Assembly (NCBI RefSeq): GCF_002572525.1
Contig: NZ_PDBS01000001.1
Span: 1,488,001-1,552,000 of the forward strand
Direction of reading: 5' to 3'
DNA: 64,000 bases
Origin: Natrinema sp. CBA1119
GTDB taxonomy: Archaea > Halobacteriota > Halobacteria > Halobacteriales > Natrialbaceae
The notes under the pieces are model-generated. The model had not been told where the DNA came from and did no database searches. It saw nothing but the letters and a program-made list of their open reading frames with translations. Below, one piece after another: positions 52,471 to 60,693 of this stretch (its first letter is position 1; the number at the start of each line of letters is the position of its first letter). The position numbers and the translations under genes are program-made.

Positions 52471-53718
52471 GTGACCCTCTCGCTGGCTCGCCGGGCCGAG
52501 CACTTCCCGGATCGGACGGCGGTCGTCGACATCTCCGAGCGGCGACTTCACGCGCCTGCGGGGACGATCCACGAGGATCGCGTCTCCTACGGGGAGCTGT
52601 CGACGGTCGCGGAGCGGACGGCCGAGCGCCTCTCGACGCTGGCTATCGGTCCCGGAGAGACCGTCTGTCTCGTCACGCGAAACCGGGTCGCCGCGCTCGC
52701 GCTGTTTTTCGCCTGCCGACGCCTCGGTGCGACGTTCGCGCCGATCTCCCACCTCTTGACGCCGGCCACCGTCGAGCGCCCGTTCGACGTCCTCGAGCCC
52801 GATCTGGTCGTCTCGGAGGCGGCCCAGCGCGATCTGGTACGATCGATCCCGTTCGATCGGGCGGTGACGCTCGAGGAACTATCCGAAACCGAGCGAGACG
52901 ATGTCGATGCCGACGAGCGACCGTCGATGGAAAACCCGCTGCTTGCCCTCCACGGTGATACGGGTCGACCAGTCGCCGGCTACTCGCCCGACGCCATCGA
53001 GCGCAACTGCCTCACGAGCGTCGCGGCGTGGGGGGTCGCCGCGAACGATACCGTCCCGCTCACCGCGCCGCTCTCGACCGCCGCCGGCCTCGTCCGCGTC
53101 GCGCTGTCGGTGCTGTACGTCGGCGGCACGCTCTTGCTCGACCGCGCGTTCGACCCCGGCGACGCGCTGGCCGCGATCGCCGAGGAGCGGGCGACGCTGC
53201 TGGCCGGTCGGGAGACCGTCCTTCGAGATCTCGCGGCCCAATCCGGCTTCGAGGACGCCGTCGAGTCGCTCGAGCGAGCCATCTGCGAGGCCCCGGTCGG
53301 TGACGACGTGGTCGCGGCGTACCGGGAGTGTGGCGTCCCGATCGCACGAGTGTACGGTTGCCTCGAGTGTCCGACCGCCCTGAGCCAGGGATTCGAAACC
53401 GAGAGCGATTCGGCGGGAGACGATATCGATGGGACCGCTGTCGGCCGCCCGGTGCCGGACTGTCGCGCCCGGCTAGTCGACGGCGGGGGCGACCCCCTCG
53501 AGGGTGAAGCGGACGGCCGATTGCAGCTCTCCGGACCGATGCTCGCCGATGGTTACGTGACTGCCGGTGGGACCGGTACGGAGAACTGGGACGAACCCGC
53601 CGAACTCGAGCGCGACGAGTCCGACGAGCGTAGTGACCGCGGTCGGTTTATCGACGGCTGGTTCGACACCGGCGACCGGTTTCGCCGAGGTGGGGACGGG
53701 AACTACGTTCGTGGATAA
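52471..53718 (+). CDS. Truncated, degenerate AMP-binding (acyl-CoA synthetase-like) protein
   Basis: 415 residues, starting at the GTG that opens VTLSLARRAEHFPDRTAVVD, the usual family beginning. The N-terminal adenylation domain is recognisable (TYGELST-type region, APISHLLTPATVERPFDV, RVYGCLECPTAL, GWFDTGDRF). It stops just after the A8 motif (DGNYVRG then stop), so the 100-120-residue C-terminal lid with the catalytic Lys is absent. The P-loop A3, normally YTSGTTGxPKG, reads ALHGDTGRPVAG. It is either a decayed gene or a protein with a changed role. No remaining C-terminal coding is visible in other frames downstream. Confidence 0.78.
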   Translation: MTLSLARRAEHFPDRTAVVDISERRLHAPAGTIHEDRVSYGELSTVAERTAERLSTLAIGPGETVCLVTRNRVAALALFFACRRLGATFAPISHLLTPATVERPFDVLEPDLVVSEAAQRDLVRSIPFDRAVTLEELSETERDDVDADERPSMENPLLALHGDTGRPVAGYSPDAIERNCLTSVAAWGVAANDTVPLTAPLSTAAGLVRVALSVLYVGGTLLLDRAFDPGDALAAIAEERATLLAGRETVLRDLAAQSGFEDAVESLERAICEAPVGDDVVAAYRECGVPIARVYGCLECPTALSQGFETESDSAGDDIDGTAVGRPVPDCRARLVDGGGDPLEGEADGRLQLSGPMLADGYVTAGGTGTENWDEPAELERDESDERSDRGRFIDGWFDTGDRFRRGGDGNYVRG

Positions 53719-53822
53719 TCGTCAGCGGTCCACTGTGGCCGTCCGTTGGCCGCTCCGCTCGAGCGCTGGCGCTTCCGATCACTGTCGGCGGTCACGGCAA
53801 TGTCGGCACTGGGCGGAACACC

Positions 53823-53830
53823 TATTTTTA
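53823..53830 (+). promoter_or_regulatory. TATA box for the amidotransferase gene
   Basis: TATTTTTA about 26 bp before the ATG at 53852. An AGGAGG at 53844-53849 is too close to the ATG (2 nt) to act as a normal ribosome binding site, so leaderless start is more likely. Confidence 0.6.
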
Positions 53831-53851
53831 TCGAGTTGCCACTAGGAGGCA

Positions 53852-54583
53852 ATGAGTCAACTGCGAATCGCCGTCCTGAACGCAGCCCATCGGGACGAGA
53901 ACACGACGCGGAACTTCCGGCGCGAACTCGACGCCTCCCTGGCGGAGTTCGACGTCACTGACGGCGCGGTACCGGACGATTTCGACTACGACGGAGCCGT
54001 CGTGACCGGCTCTCGAGCGTCGGTCTACTGGGACGACGAGTGGATGGCACCCGTCAAAGAGTGGGTCGGTGAGGCGATCGATCGCGGGGTCCCGTTCCTC
54101 GGCGTCTGTTGGGGTCACCAGCTGTTGGCCGACGTTCTCGGCGGCACCGTCGCGGACATGGGGGTCTACGAGGTCGGCTACAGCGAGATCGAGCAGGTCG
54201 TGGATGCAGAGTCGCGACTGTTCGACGGCATCGACGAGACGTTCACCGCCTTCACCAGCCACTCCGACGAGGTCGCAGAGTTGCCGCCCGGTGCCGAGCC
54301 CCTCGCCCAGAACGACTACTCCAACCACGGCTTCCGCGCGGACCGAGTCTTCGGCGTCCAGTTCCACCCCGAGTACGATACGAAGACCGCTCGCGAACTC
54401 GTCCACCGGAAGGAGCTCTCCGACGAACGCCTCGAGTCGATCCTCGGCGAAATCACGGACGAAAACTATCAGCGGTCCTGCGAGGCGAAACTGGTCTTCG
54501 ACAACTTCCTCGAGTTCGTTCGCGAGGTAAAGCGGATCGAGACCACTGCTGACGCGTCGGCTTCGGTCAGTCGTTCCGACTGA
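53852..54583 (+). CDS. Class I glutamine amidotransferase (GuaA-N-like, stand-alone)
   Basis: 243 residues. Catalytic Cys in FLGVCWGHQLLADVLGG (about 85-101), His and Glu in VQFHPEYD (about 168-175). The oxyanion segment VVTGSRASVYWDDEWM is the GMP-synthase-like form in which the protein lacks a synthetase partner. Such stand-alone GATases hydrolyse glutamine or related gamma-glutamyl compounds. The substrate is unknown. Its start has a TATA box at the leaderless spacing. Confidence 0.9.
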   Translation: MSQLRIAVLNAAHRDENTTRNFRRELDASLAEFDVTDGAVPDDFDYDGAVVTGSRASVYWDDEWMAPVKEWVGEAIDRGVPFLGVCWGHQLLADVLGGTVADMGVYEVGYSEIEQVVDAESRLFDGIDETFTAFTSHSDEVAELPPGAEPLAQNDYSNHGFRADRVFGVQFHPEYDTKTARELVHRKELSDERLESILGEITDENYQRSCEAKLVFDNFLEFVREVKRIETTADASASVSRSD

Positions 54584-54682
54584 AGCGGTGTTCCATTCTG
54601 CCCGGTGGCTGCTGCCAGCTACTGCCGGTTTCGAACGGAACTCAGCAGAAATATTTTCCGAAAGAAGTCAAAATATGTATAC

Positions 54683-54865
54683 ATGGAACCGTCGGTCGAG
54701 AGCACGGAAACGTCGAACGACCGGCTCGAGGAGCTACAGGCGGAGATCCGTCGCGAGACCGGACGGACCGTCCCCAAATCGGTGATACTCGAACAGATCA
54801 TTCGGGATGCCTCCGAATCGAAAGACGAGGTGATCGAGCTGTTTCGTGACGATTTGGAGCCGTAA
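54683..54865 (+). CDS. 60-aa helical protein, possibly DNA-binding
   Basis: 60 residues MEPSVESTETSNDRLEELQAEIRRETGRTVPKSVILEQIIRDA... The central part, with RTVPKSVILEQIIRDA, resembles the second half of a short ribbon-helix-helix or an antitoxin-type helix pair, but I cannot see a convincing strand. An AAATATTTTCC box lies 27 bp upstream of the ATG. No toxin-like partner is adjacent, so an antitoxin role is not supported. Confidence 0.6.
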   Translation: MEPSVESTETSNDRLEELQAEIRRETGRTVPKSVILEQIIRDASESKDEVIELFRDDLEP

Positions 54866-54964
54866 CCGGACAGTGAGTGCACGGCTCCGTCTCAAATACG
54901 TCGGTCCGCAGGAGAACGCGACCGAAACGCGCCCATCACCGAGATCGAACTGACTGCGAGTCGA

Positions 54965-57148
54965 TCAGTCCGCAGCGACTTCGACCTGCGCTTCGTCTGC
55001 TTTCCCGATCGCTTCGACGATGAGTTCGGCGACGTCGACGACCTCGATCTCGTCCTCGTAGCCGCCGGTCTTGCGGCCGTCCTCGTACATCGTCATGCAC
55101 ATCGGGCAGGCGACGACGAACTTCTCGACGCCGCTGCCGGCGTCGGTGTCCTCGAGCGCCTCCCGAATGCGTTCCTCGCTGGGTTTTGGTTCTTCCTCGA
55201 AGTCCATCCAGAGGCCGCCACCGCCGCCGCCACAGCAGAAGGAGTTACTGCGGTTGCGGGGCATCTCGTCGAGCGTACAGCCTGTGGCTTTGATGAGTTC
55301 GCGGGGGGCCTCGTACTCGTCGTTGTATCGGCCGAGATGACACGGGTCGTGGTAGGTGACCGTGTAGTCGAGTTCCGTGCCGCTCAGGTCGAGGGCGCCG
55401 TCCGCGACGAGTTCCTCGACGGCTTGCGTCCAGTGATAGATCTCGATCTCGCCGTCCTCGTTCCACTGCTCCTCGTAGTCGAACGGCATCATCGGATCGT
55501 CCGAGAACTCGTCGAAGTTGACCTCCGGATACTCGTTCTTGAACGTGTTGTAGGAGTGGGGGTCCGTACAGACGATTTTGTCGAACTCACAGTCCTCCCA
55601 GGTCTCGACGTGGTGGCCGGCCAGTTCGACGTAGAGCAACTCTTCGCCGACGCGGCGGATGTCGTTGCCGTCGAACTTCTCGTCGTCGAAGAGGATGCCG
55701 AAGCTGACGTCGGCCTCCTTCAGAATGGTCGCCAGCGAGCGGGCGACCTGCTTGTTTCGCTCGTCGTAGCTCGGGAAGTCGCCGACGTACCAGAGGTAGT
55801 CGACTTCCTCTTCGCGGGCGTCGGTGACGTCGAACTCGAGTTCGTCGGCCCAGTCGCCACGGTTGCGCGGCGAGTCGCCGAACGTGTTGCCGTTTTGCAT
55901 GACGTTCTGGAAGACGTCCTGCATGCTGGGGGCGACGTCGCCCTGGTCGGTCATCTGGCGGTTGAGCCGGGTGAAGCTCTTGAGGTGCTCGATCTCGACG
56001 GGGCAGGCGTCCATGCAAGCCATACAGGCCATGCAGGACTCCATGGTCTCCGCGTTGATCACGCTCGTCCCGCCGTCGGCGACGATGGGTTGTTCCTCGC
56101 CGCCGGCGTCGAGGTCTTCCCGATACGATTTCAGGTCGAGAATGACGTTGCGCGGATCGAGCGGACGATCGGAGGCCTTCGCCGGACAGACGGAGGAACA
56201 GCGGCCGCACTTGGTACAGGCGTCCTGGTCCAGGATCTCTTTCCAGGTGAAGTCGTCGATGGATTCCGCGTTGGTCGCGTCGAGATCCGAGGGGACGTTC
56301 GGAAGGCGCTGACCGGCCTTCTCGTCGCGCGTGACGACGTTTGCGAACGAAGAGAGCATGTGGAACGGCTTGGCGTAGGGGATCCACGCGATGAAGAAGA
56401 AGGCGATCAGCGAGTGGGTCCACCACGCGAGCCAGTGGAGGTTCTCGACGTTTAGGCCGGCCCCGTTGAGCCCCGCCTGCTCGGCTCCCAGCGTGGCGAG
56501 GCCGATCCCGTTGAAGGCGAGCGCCAACCCGTAGCCGACGAAGCTGACGATCTCGTAGTCGGGGATACCGGCGCTGTAAATCCGCAGCCCCTCGAGGAGG
56601 AAGCCGCCGACGCCGAGCGCGAACAGCGTCCAGATGAAGATGTCGTCTTCGGTGGAGGTGTGGCGGTCCCAGAGGCGGTGGTTACGGACCCAGTAGCGTC
56701 GGTACATGGCCATTCCGATGCCGACGACGAACAGCAGCCCCATCGCGTCGACGATGAACGAGTAGGCGAGATAGAAGTCGCCCTCCCAGAACGTCATGTG
56801 GAGGACTTTCTGGAAGGCGTACTGATCGACCATGATGATCAGGGTCGCGATGAACAGCGTCAGGAATCCCCACATGATAAACGAGTGCATCAGTCCGCCG
56901 TAGAGGTCCCTGTTGAACTGCTTCTCGTTCGAGAGCACGGTTCTGGTCGCGCTCACGATTCGGTTTCCGAGGTCATTGACCCGAGAGAACGAATCGTCGT
57001 CCCCCTCGGCGTAGCGGCTGAACCGCTGGTAGACGCCGTAGGTGAGGACGGCGATGGCGATAAACGCAAGGAGATAGAACACCGCGTACTCGACGCTGGT
57101 GATCCCCCAGTACGTCTCCCTTGTTTGTGCGATGGTGTTCATGTCCAT
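54965..57148 (-). CDS. Membrane-bound heterodisulfide-reductase-like Fe-S oxidoreductase
   Basis: 727 residues. Five or six membrane spans in the first 260 residues (NarI/HdrE-like, with His for possible haem), then two 4Fe-4S motifs (CTKCGRCSSVCP near 313 and CMACMACMDACP near 370), then two CCG-type domains. The second CCG domain is intact (DPCHLGRYND, FCCGGGGGG near 640, CPMC). In the first, the Cys pair is missing (VGDFPSYDERN near 452 and EKFDGND near 490, where ExCxG is expected). Such proteins pass electrons between quinones and soluble donors such as ETF. A TTAA box lies upstream of the start. Confidence 0.9.
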   Translation of the reverse strand: MDMNTIAQTRETYWGITSVEYAVFYLLAFIAIAVLTYGVYQRFSRYAEGDDDSFSRVNDLGNRIVSATRTVLSNEKQFNRDLYGGLMHSFIMWGFLTLFIATLIIMVDQYAFQKVLHMTFWEGDFYLAYSFIVDAMGLLFVVGIGMAMYRRYWVRNHRLWDRHTSTEDDIFIWTLFALGVGGFLLEGLRIYSAGIPDYEIVSFVGYGLALAFNGIGLATLGAEQAGLNGAGLNVENLHWLAWWTHSLIAFFFIAWIPYAKPFHMLSSFANVVTRDEKAGQRLPNVPSDLDATNAESIDDFTWKEILDQDACTKCGRCSSVCPAKASDRPLDPRNVILDLKSYREDLDAGGEEQPIVADGGTSVINAETMESCMACMACMDACPVEIEHLKSFTRLNRQMTDQGDVAPSMQDVFQNVMQNGNTFGDSPRNRGDWADELEFDVTDAREEEVDYLWYVGDFPSYDERNKQVARSLATILKEADVSFGILFDDEKFDGNDIRRVGEELLYVELAGHHVETWEDCEFDKIVCTDPHSYNTFKNEYPEVNFDEFSDDPMMPFDYEEQWNEDGEIEIYHWTQAVEELVADGALDLSGTELDYTVTYHDPCHLGRYNDEYEAPRELIKATGCTLDEMPRNRSNSFCCGGGGGGLWMDFEEEPKPSEERIREALEDTDAGSGVEKFVVACPMCMTMYEDGRKTGGYEDEIEVVDVAELIVEAIGKADEAQVEVAAD

Positions 57149-57292
57149 TGACGGGCAGGGCTGTAACTTAATTCTTGCCCCACGGACCGGAAGACAACCT
57201 CGCTGCCGTCTTGCGGAAATTTTCCTCCGATTTCGAGTTTATACTAGTCATCCGTGTTCGACTCAACGACCCAACGTGATCTGGCAACAGGC

Positions 57293-57299
57293 TTATATA
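57293..57299 (+). promoter_or_regulatory. TATA box for the Cmi4-like gene
   Basis: TTATATA centred 28 bp before the ATG at 57324, one of the best TATA matches in the window; leaderless transcript expected. Confidence 0.7.
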
Positions 57300-57323
57300 G
57301 ACTCCCGTCTGGAGTGTCCACCC

Positions 57324-57914
57324 ATGAACGATAAAACCGAGGAGCTCCGGGATATCTTCACCGACGTCACCGATGGCGAGGAAACTGTCACCGAATCACA
57401 GGAGAACACCCGCGGTTCGCTCGAGCGAGACGAGCGATCGGACGAGGACCGCCTCGAGAGCGTCGTCCAGCAGATGCGTGAGCGCTACGAGTTCGAAACG
57501 TCGCTCTCGGACGACGAGTTGATCACGGTCGCCAGAGCCTTCTACGACGACCGGAGCGACGACGAGGTCGCCGACGAGCTGGGGGTCGACGCGGACGAGG
57601 TCTTCGAGGCGCGACTGTCGTTGCACCTCGTCGGCGAGACCGATGCGGACGAGGTCGACCTCGCGGCGATCCGTGACCGCGAGGAGGACGACGCGACGCT
57701 GGCCGACGAGTACGACGTGAGCGAGGCCCGGATCCGACGATACCGTCGCGTCGCCGAGGCGGAAGACCAGTCCCGCGCGGCGAACGATCGCTACCGCGAC
57801 GAGTTCGCCAGCGTCCTCGCCGACGCCGATCTCTCCGAGCGCATGACGTCCGACCTCCGCGAAGACGGCCTCGAGGACGCGACGGAGGGGATGGAGACCG
57901 AAGTCGAGTTCTGA
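57324..57914 (+). CDS. Conditioned-medium-induced protein 4-like protein
   Basis: 196 residues, acidic and almost wholly helical. MNDKTEELRDIFTDVTDGEETVTESQE at the N terminus matches my memory of haloarchaeal proteins annotated 'conditioned medium-induced protein 4'. Two HTH-like segments are visible: SDDEVADELGVDADEVFEARLSL (about 74-97) and DDATLADEYDVSEARIRRYRR (about 115-137), suggesting DNA binding. The family assignment is from memory and needs a search. The gene stands alone with its own TATA box and is followed by a strong hairpin. Confidence 0.62.
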   Translation: MNDKTEELRDIFTDVTDGEETVTESQENTRGSLERDERSDEDRLESVVQQMRERYEFETSLSDDELITVARAFYDDRSDDEVADELGVDADEVFEARLSLHLVGETDADEVDLAAIRDREEDDATLADEYDVSEARIRRYRRVAEAEDQSRAANDRYRDEFASVLADADLSERMTSDLREDGLEDATEGMETEVEF

Positions 57915-57936
57915 GACGGTCTGCTGTAACGATTTA

Positions 57937-57972
57937 CCGGAGCAACCGCAGGATGGTTCGCGGTTGCTCCGG
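57937..57972. repeat. 13-bp perfect hairpin in a longer inverted repeat (dispersed)
   Basis: Arms CCGGAGCAACCGC (57937-57949) and GCGGTTGCTCCGG (57960-57972) pair perfectly around a 10-nt loop. Outer segments GGTCTGCTGT (57918-57927) and ACAGCAGTCC (57982-57991) extend the symmetry. Related but partial copies occur at 44255-44285 and near 62891-62926. It lies 23 bp after the Cmi4-like gene and could act as a terminator or be a MITE remnant. Confidence 0.65.
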
Positions 57973-58083
57973 AACTGACTGACAGCAGTCCGTATGAGCC
58001 GTCGACGAATGCGGCTGAGCGTGAGCGAAGCGAGCGCTCGGTAGAACTGCTGGTCTCGTGGACAGTGCCCATTTGGACGAGAC

Positions 58084-58090
58084 TTTTTAT
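58084..58090 (+). promoter_or_regulatory. TATA box for the Cas4-like gene
   Basis: TTTTTAT centred 27 bp before the GTG at 58114. The spacing supports the GTG as the start codon. Confidence 0.6.
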
Positions 58091-58113
58091 GAGGGGGAGC
58101 GGCCAGACGGAGC

Positions 58114-58800
58114 GTGACTCGCACGCCCATCTCGTTCAGCGATCTGCGGACCGCCGCCTACTGTCCGCGGAAGTGTTACTATCAGCGGCGGCTGCCGGAC
58201 GAGGACCGCGAGCCGCCGCCCGAAGTCGCGGCGATTCGATCGCTCGCCACTCGGTACGACGAGTTACTCGAGGCCCCGCCGGGGGCCCTCGAGTCCGAAC
58301 CGATCGCCGTCCCGTCCGTTCGCTACCGCGAGCGGCTGGCGGCGACCCGGGACCGACTCGAGGGAAGCGGCCAGTGGGAGCGCCTCAGTGACCCCGTCGA
58401 CCGAGAGGTGTTCGCGACCGGGCGTCACTGTCGGGGCATCGTCCACAAGGTGCTCGCGGACCCGCTCGAGCCGGCGCTGATCTCGTCGGGAGAGCCGCCC
58501 GAAACCGGCGTCTGGACGTCCCAGTCGGTCCACGCCGTCGCGGCCGCGAAGGCGCTGGCCTGGGAGCACCAGGTGTCGGTGGAGCGGGCCTGGCTCGAGT
58601 ATCCGGCCTCCGGCGTGATCCGCTCGATCGATCTGACGACGCGACGGAAGGCGCAGTATCGGAGCGCGTTGCGGGCGGTTCGCGAGTTAGACGGTCCGCC
58701 CGGGCGGACGAACAACCGCTCGAAATGTGAGTCCTGCGAGTTTGCGACAGAGTGTGGGGTCAAGACGCGAACCTTGCGGTCGCTGTTGGGGTTCGGATAG
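58114..58800 (+). CDS. Cas4-like Fe-S protein with lost nuclease residues
   Basis: 228 residues of the DUF83/Cas4 type: an N-terminal Cys pair in AAYCPRKCYYQRR (C17, C21) and a C-terminal Cys group CESCEFATEC (about 205-214) for the 4Fe-4S cluster. Active Cas4 nucleases carry Asp in a 'GxxDxv' strand and E-x-K in the next. Here these read GIVHKVL and ALISSGEPPE, so the metal-binding Asp and ExK are not seen. No cas genes or CRISPR array lie in the window. It is either a structural/DNA-binding relative or a repair factor. Confidence 0.78.
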   Translation: MTRTPISFSDLRTAAYCPRKCYYQRRLPDEDREPPPEVAAIRSLATRYDELLEAPPGALESEPIAVPSVRYRERLAATRDRLEGSGQWERLSDPVDREVFATGRHCRGIVHKVLADPLEPALISSGEPPETGVWTSQSVHAVAAAKALAWEHQVSVERAWLEYPASGVIRSIDLTTRRKAQYRSALRAVRELDGPPGRTNNRSKCESCEFATECGVKTRTLRSLLGFG

Positions 58801-58919
58801 TGACGGTTTCGGACAGTGATGTATGCGGTTTCGAACGATGAAGCTGACTCGAGTCGAACCATTCGATAGGCGTGTAAATGGAACGGTTCGCTCGAGGATG
58901 ATTGAGAGAAAAAGAGGGT
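58801..58919. other. Spacer after the Cas4-like gene
   Basis: No gene seen. With the repeat at 58920-59093 it forms the 314-bp gene-free stretch before sua5. Confidence 0.5.
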
Positions 58920-59093
58920 ATCCTGCTATCGTGGCAACAGGGAATCGCCACGCCCTCCCCAGCCGATTCGCTCACTTCGTTCGCTCATCCCTCGCGCAAT
59001 ATCGTCAGCCCCCCCTCGCTAGCACTCGGTCGGCTGACAGCGCGCGCCACCGCGCGCCGGTTGACCGGTCCGAAGTGAGACAGTGGTCCCTGC
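58920..59093. repeat. Dispersed non-coding repeat, copy 2
   Basis: Shares the left block (TCCTGCTATCGTGGCAACAG, then CGCCACGCCCTCCCCAGCC) and right block (AGCGCGCGCCACCGC, GCCGGTTG, AGTGAGAC) with 44341-44582. The middle is about 70 bp shorter here. Orientation is the same. Confidence 0.7.
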
Positions 59094-59114
59094 TACTGGT
59101 TGAGGCTTCCCCAT

Positions 59115-59699
59115 TTACGAGTCCTCGAGCCACGCGTCGATCTCGTCGGCCTGCGCACCGCGACGGTGGATCGTCTCGCTCGAGACGTCGACGACGGTGC
59201 TTTCGGTGCCGGCGGTTTCGCCTCCCTCGAGGACGACTGCTGCGGCCTCCCGTATCTCGGGATCGAGATCCGCGAGTTTCCGGGCGCTTGCTCGACCGCT
59301 GACGTTCGCGCTCGTCGCGGTGATCGGCGTCTCGGCCCGCTCACAGAGTCGGAGCGCGAGTGGGTGGTCCGGCACGCGGACGCCGACGCGGTCGCGGCCC
59401 GCCGTGAGTTCGTCCGGGACGGCCTCGCGTCGCCGACAGAGGACTGTCACGGGGCCGGGGAGAAACGTCGCCATGAACCGCCGCTCTCGATCGGTCGCGC
59501 GGACGTACCGGAGCGCCGACGGGACCGACGGCACCGCAAAGGAGAGCGGCTTCGATCGATCTCGCCCTTTCACCTCGAAGACGCGATCGACGGCCTCGGG
59601 CTCGAGTGCGTCCGCGGCGAGGCCGTAGACCGTCTCGGTCGGATAGACGACGAGCGCTCCCGAATCGATCGCGTCGGCCGCGCGGTCCAGTTCGCTCAT
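59115..59699 (-). CDS. sua5: L-threonylcarbamoyladenylate synthase (Sua5/YwlC/YrdC domain)
   Basis: 194 residues, a single YrdC domain: VVYPTETVYGLAADAL, FEVKGRDRSKPLSFAVP, FLPGPVTVLCRRR, VGVRVPDHPLALRL, TATSANVSGRAS and GTESTVVDVS. It makes threonylcarbamoyl-AMP from threonine, bicarbonate and ATP for the t6A modification of tRNAs. The extra C-terminal Sua5 domain of longer homologues is absent, as in YrdC-type proteins. The downstream modification genes (kae1 etc.) are not in the window. Confidence 0.94.
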   Translation of the reverse strand: MSELDRAADAIDSGALVVYPTETVYGLAADALEPEAVDRVFEVKGRDRSKPLSFAVPSVPSALRYVRATDRERRFMATFLPGPVTVLCRRREAVPDELTAGRDRVGVRVPDHPLALRLCERAETPITATSANVSGRASARKLADLDPEIREAAAVVLEGGETAGTESTVVDVSSETIHRRGAQADEIDAWLEDS

Positions 59700-59760
59700 T
59701 CGGTTCGAAATCGGCGGATGCCGGGCAAAAAGCTATCGGGACTCGCAGGCGCGACGGTCG

Positions 59761-60276
59761 TTACACGAGGCCGAGTTCGTCCTCGAGGTCGTCGTAGTCG
59801 GGGAACTCGGGCCAGTCGGTGGCGACCCACGCGCCCTCGACGGTGCAATCTGCGCCGAGCGCGAAGAAGGCGACTCGCGGTTCGCTGATGCCGGTCATGC
59901 CGTCGAGGTCGTGGTCGATCCCGTACGACGCCGCGACCTCGTTTCCGGGATCGCTGAAGAACGTAAAGGGGGAGTCGCTGTCCTCGAGGAAGCGTTTCAC
60001 GCCGTAAGGGGTCGAGGCCGTGACGCCGACGACCCGGTCCGCGCGTTCGTCCCAGTCGCGTTCCGCGAGTTCGTCCCAGACGTACTTCGCGACGAAGGAG
60101 CCGGTCATCGGCGTGAAGACGAGGATGGTTCGGCCGTCGCGTTCGTCGACGAGTTCGGACAGCGTCCGATCCTCCCAGAACTCGTCGGTGACGAGCGGCC
60201 GGGTGAAGTCGGGGGCTGCTTCGCCGGGTTCGGGGTGGTCCGCTGGGCCGAGTTCGACGACCTCGAAGTCGGGCAT
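59761..60276 (-). CDS. Peroxiredoxin-like protein without cysteine
   Basis: 171 residues with the AhpC/TSA thioredoxin fold: GEAAPDFTRPLV, TILVFTPMTGSFVAKYVWDELAER, VVGVTASTPYGVKRFL, FTFFSDPGNEVAASYGI and FFALGADCTVEGAWV. The active-site P-x3-(T/S)-x2-C reads PMTGSFVAK, with Ala in place of the peroxidatic Cys, and the only Cys in the protein lies late (DCTVE). It is therefore not a standard peroxidase. Its start overlaps the glutaredoxin stop (TGATG), so the two are coupled. Confidence 0.87.
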   Translation of the reverse strand: MPDFEVVELGPADHPEPGEAAPDFTRPLVTDEFWEDRTLSELVDERDGRTILVFTPMTGSFVAKYVWDELAERDWDERADRVVGVTASTPYGVKRFLEDSDSPFTFFSDPGNEVAASYGIDHDLDGMTGISEPRVAFFALGADCTVEGAWVATDWPEFPDYDDLEDELGLV

Positions 60277-60581
60277 CAGTCGCCACCTCCCGTACTCGCC
60301 GCGGCCGCGTCGGGGCGATCGCCCTCGCCGTAGGTCGACTCGAGGTAGTCGACGATGTTGGCGCTTTCAGCCATCGTGACGCCCGTGTTCTCGTCGGTGA
60401 CGACGGGGACGGTTCGGACACCGGCGACGCGTTTGACGACGTTCCGCTCGGAGTGCATCGGTTCGACGAACCGCGATCGGTACGAGAGGTCGTACTCGTT
60501 CAACAGCCGGGTGACCCGCTCGCAGTACGGACAGCCCTGGAGCCGGTAGAACGTGATCGGTGGTTCGGCGGTCTCGCTCAT
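60276..60581 (-). CDS. Glutaredoxin-like protein
   Basis: 101 residues with the thioredoxin-fold CPYC motif (Cys17, Cys20), the cis-Pro in TVPVV and the GST-N/Grx-like MAESANIVDYLESTYGE end. Such proteins reduce disulfides with low-molecular-weight thiols (gamma-glutamylcysteine in haloarchaea). First gene of a coupled pair with the Cys-less peroxiredoxin-like protein, for which it may be the reductant or partner. Confidence 0.92.
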   Translation of the reverse strand: MSETAEPPITFYRLQGCPYCERVTRLLNEYDLSYRSRFVEPMHSERNVVKRVAGVRTVPVVTDENTGVTMAESANIVDYLESTYGEGDRPDAAAASTGGGD

Positions 60582-60693
60582 AGACGAATGAACGGGAAAG
60601 AGCCGGGTAAACGTGTCGTCGCCGGCGGCGATAGCCGTAACCGATCCTAAAATGGGAAACGGTTAACCGATCCGGCTATAAGCCTGTACATCA

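Noticed and set aside
54683-54865. Antitoxin of a toxin-antitoxin pair
   Set aside because: No toxin-size ORF adjoins it on the same strand.
58114-58800. CRISPR-Cas locus around the Cas4-like gene
   Set aside because: No array of regularly spaced repeats and no other cas gene in the window.
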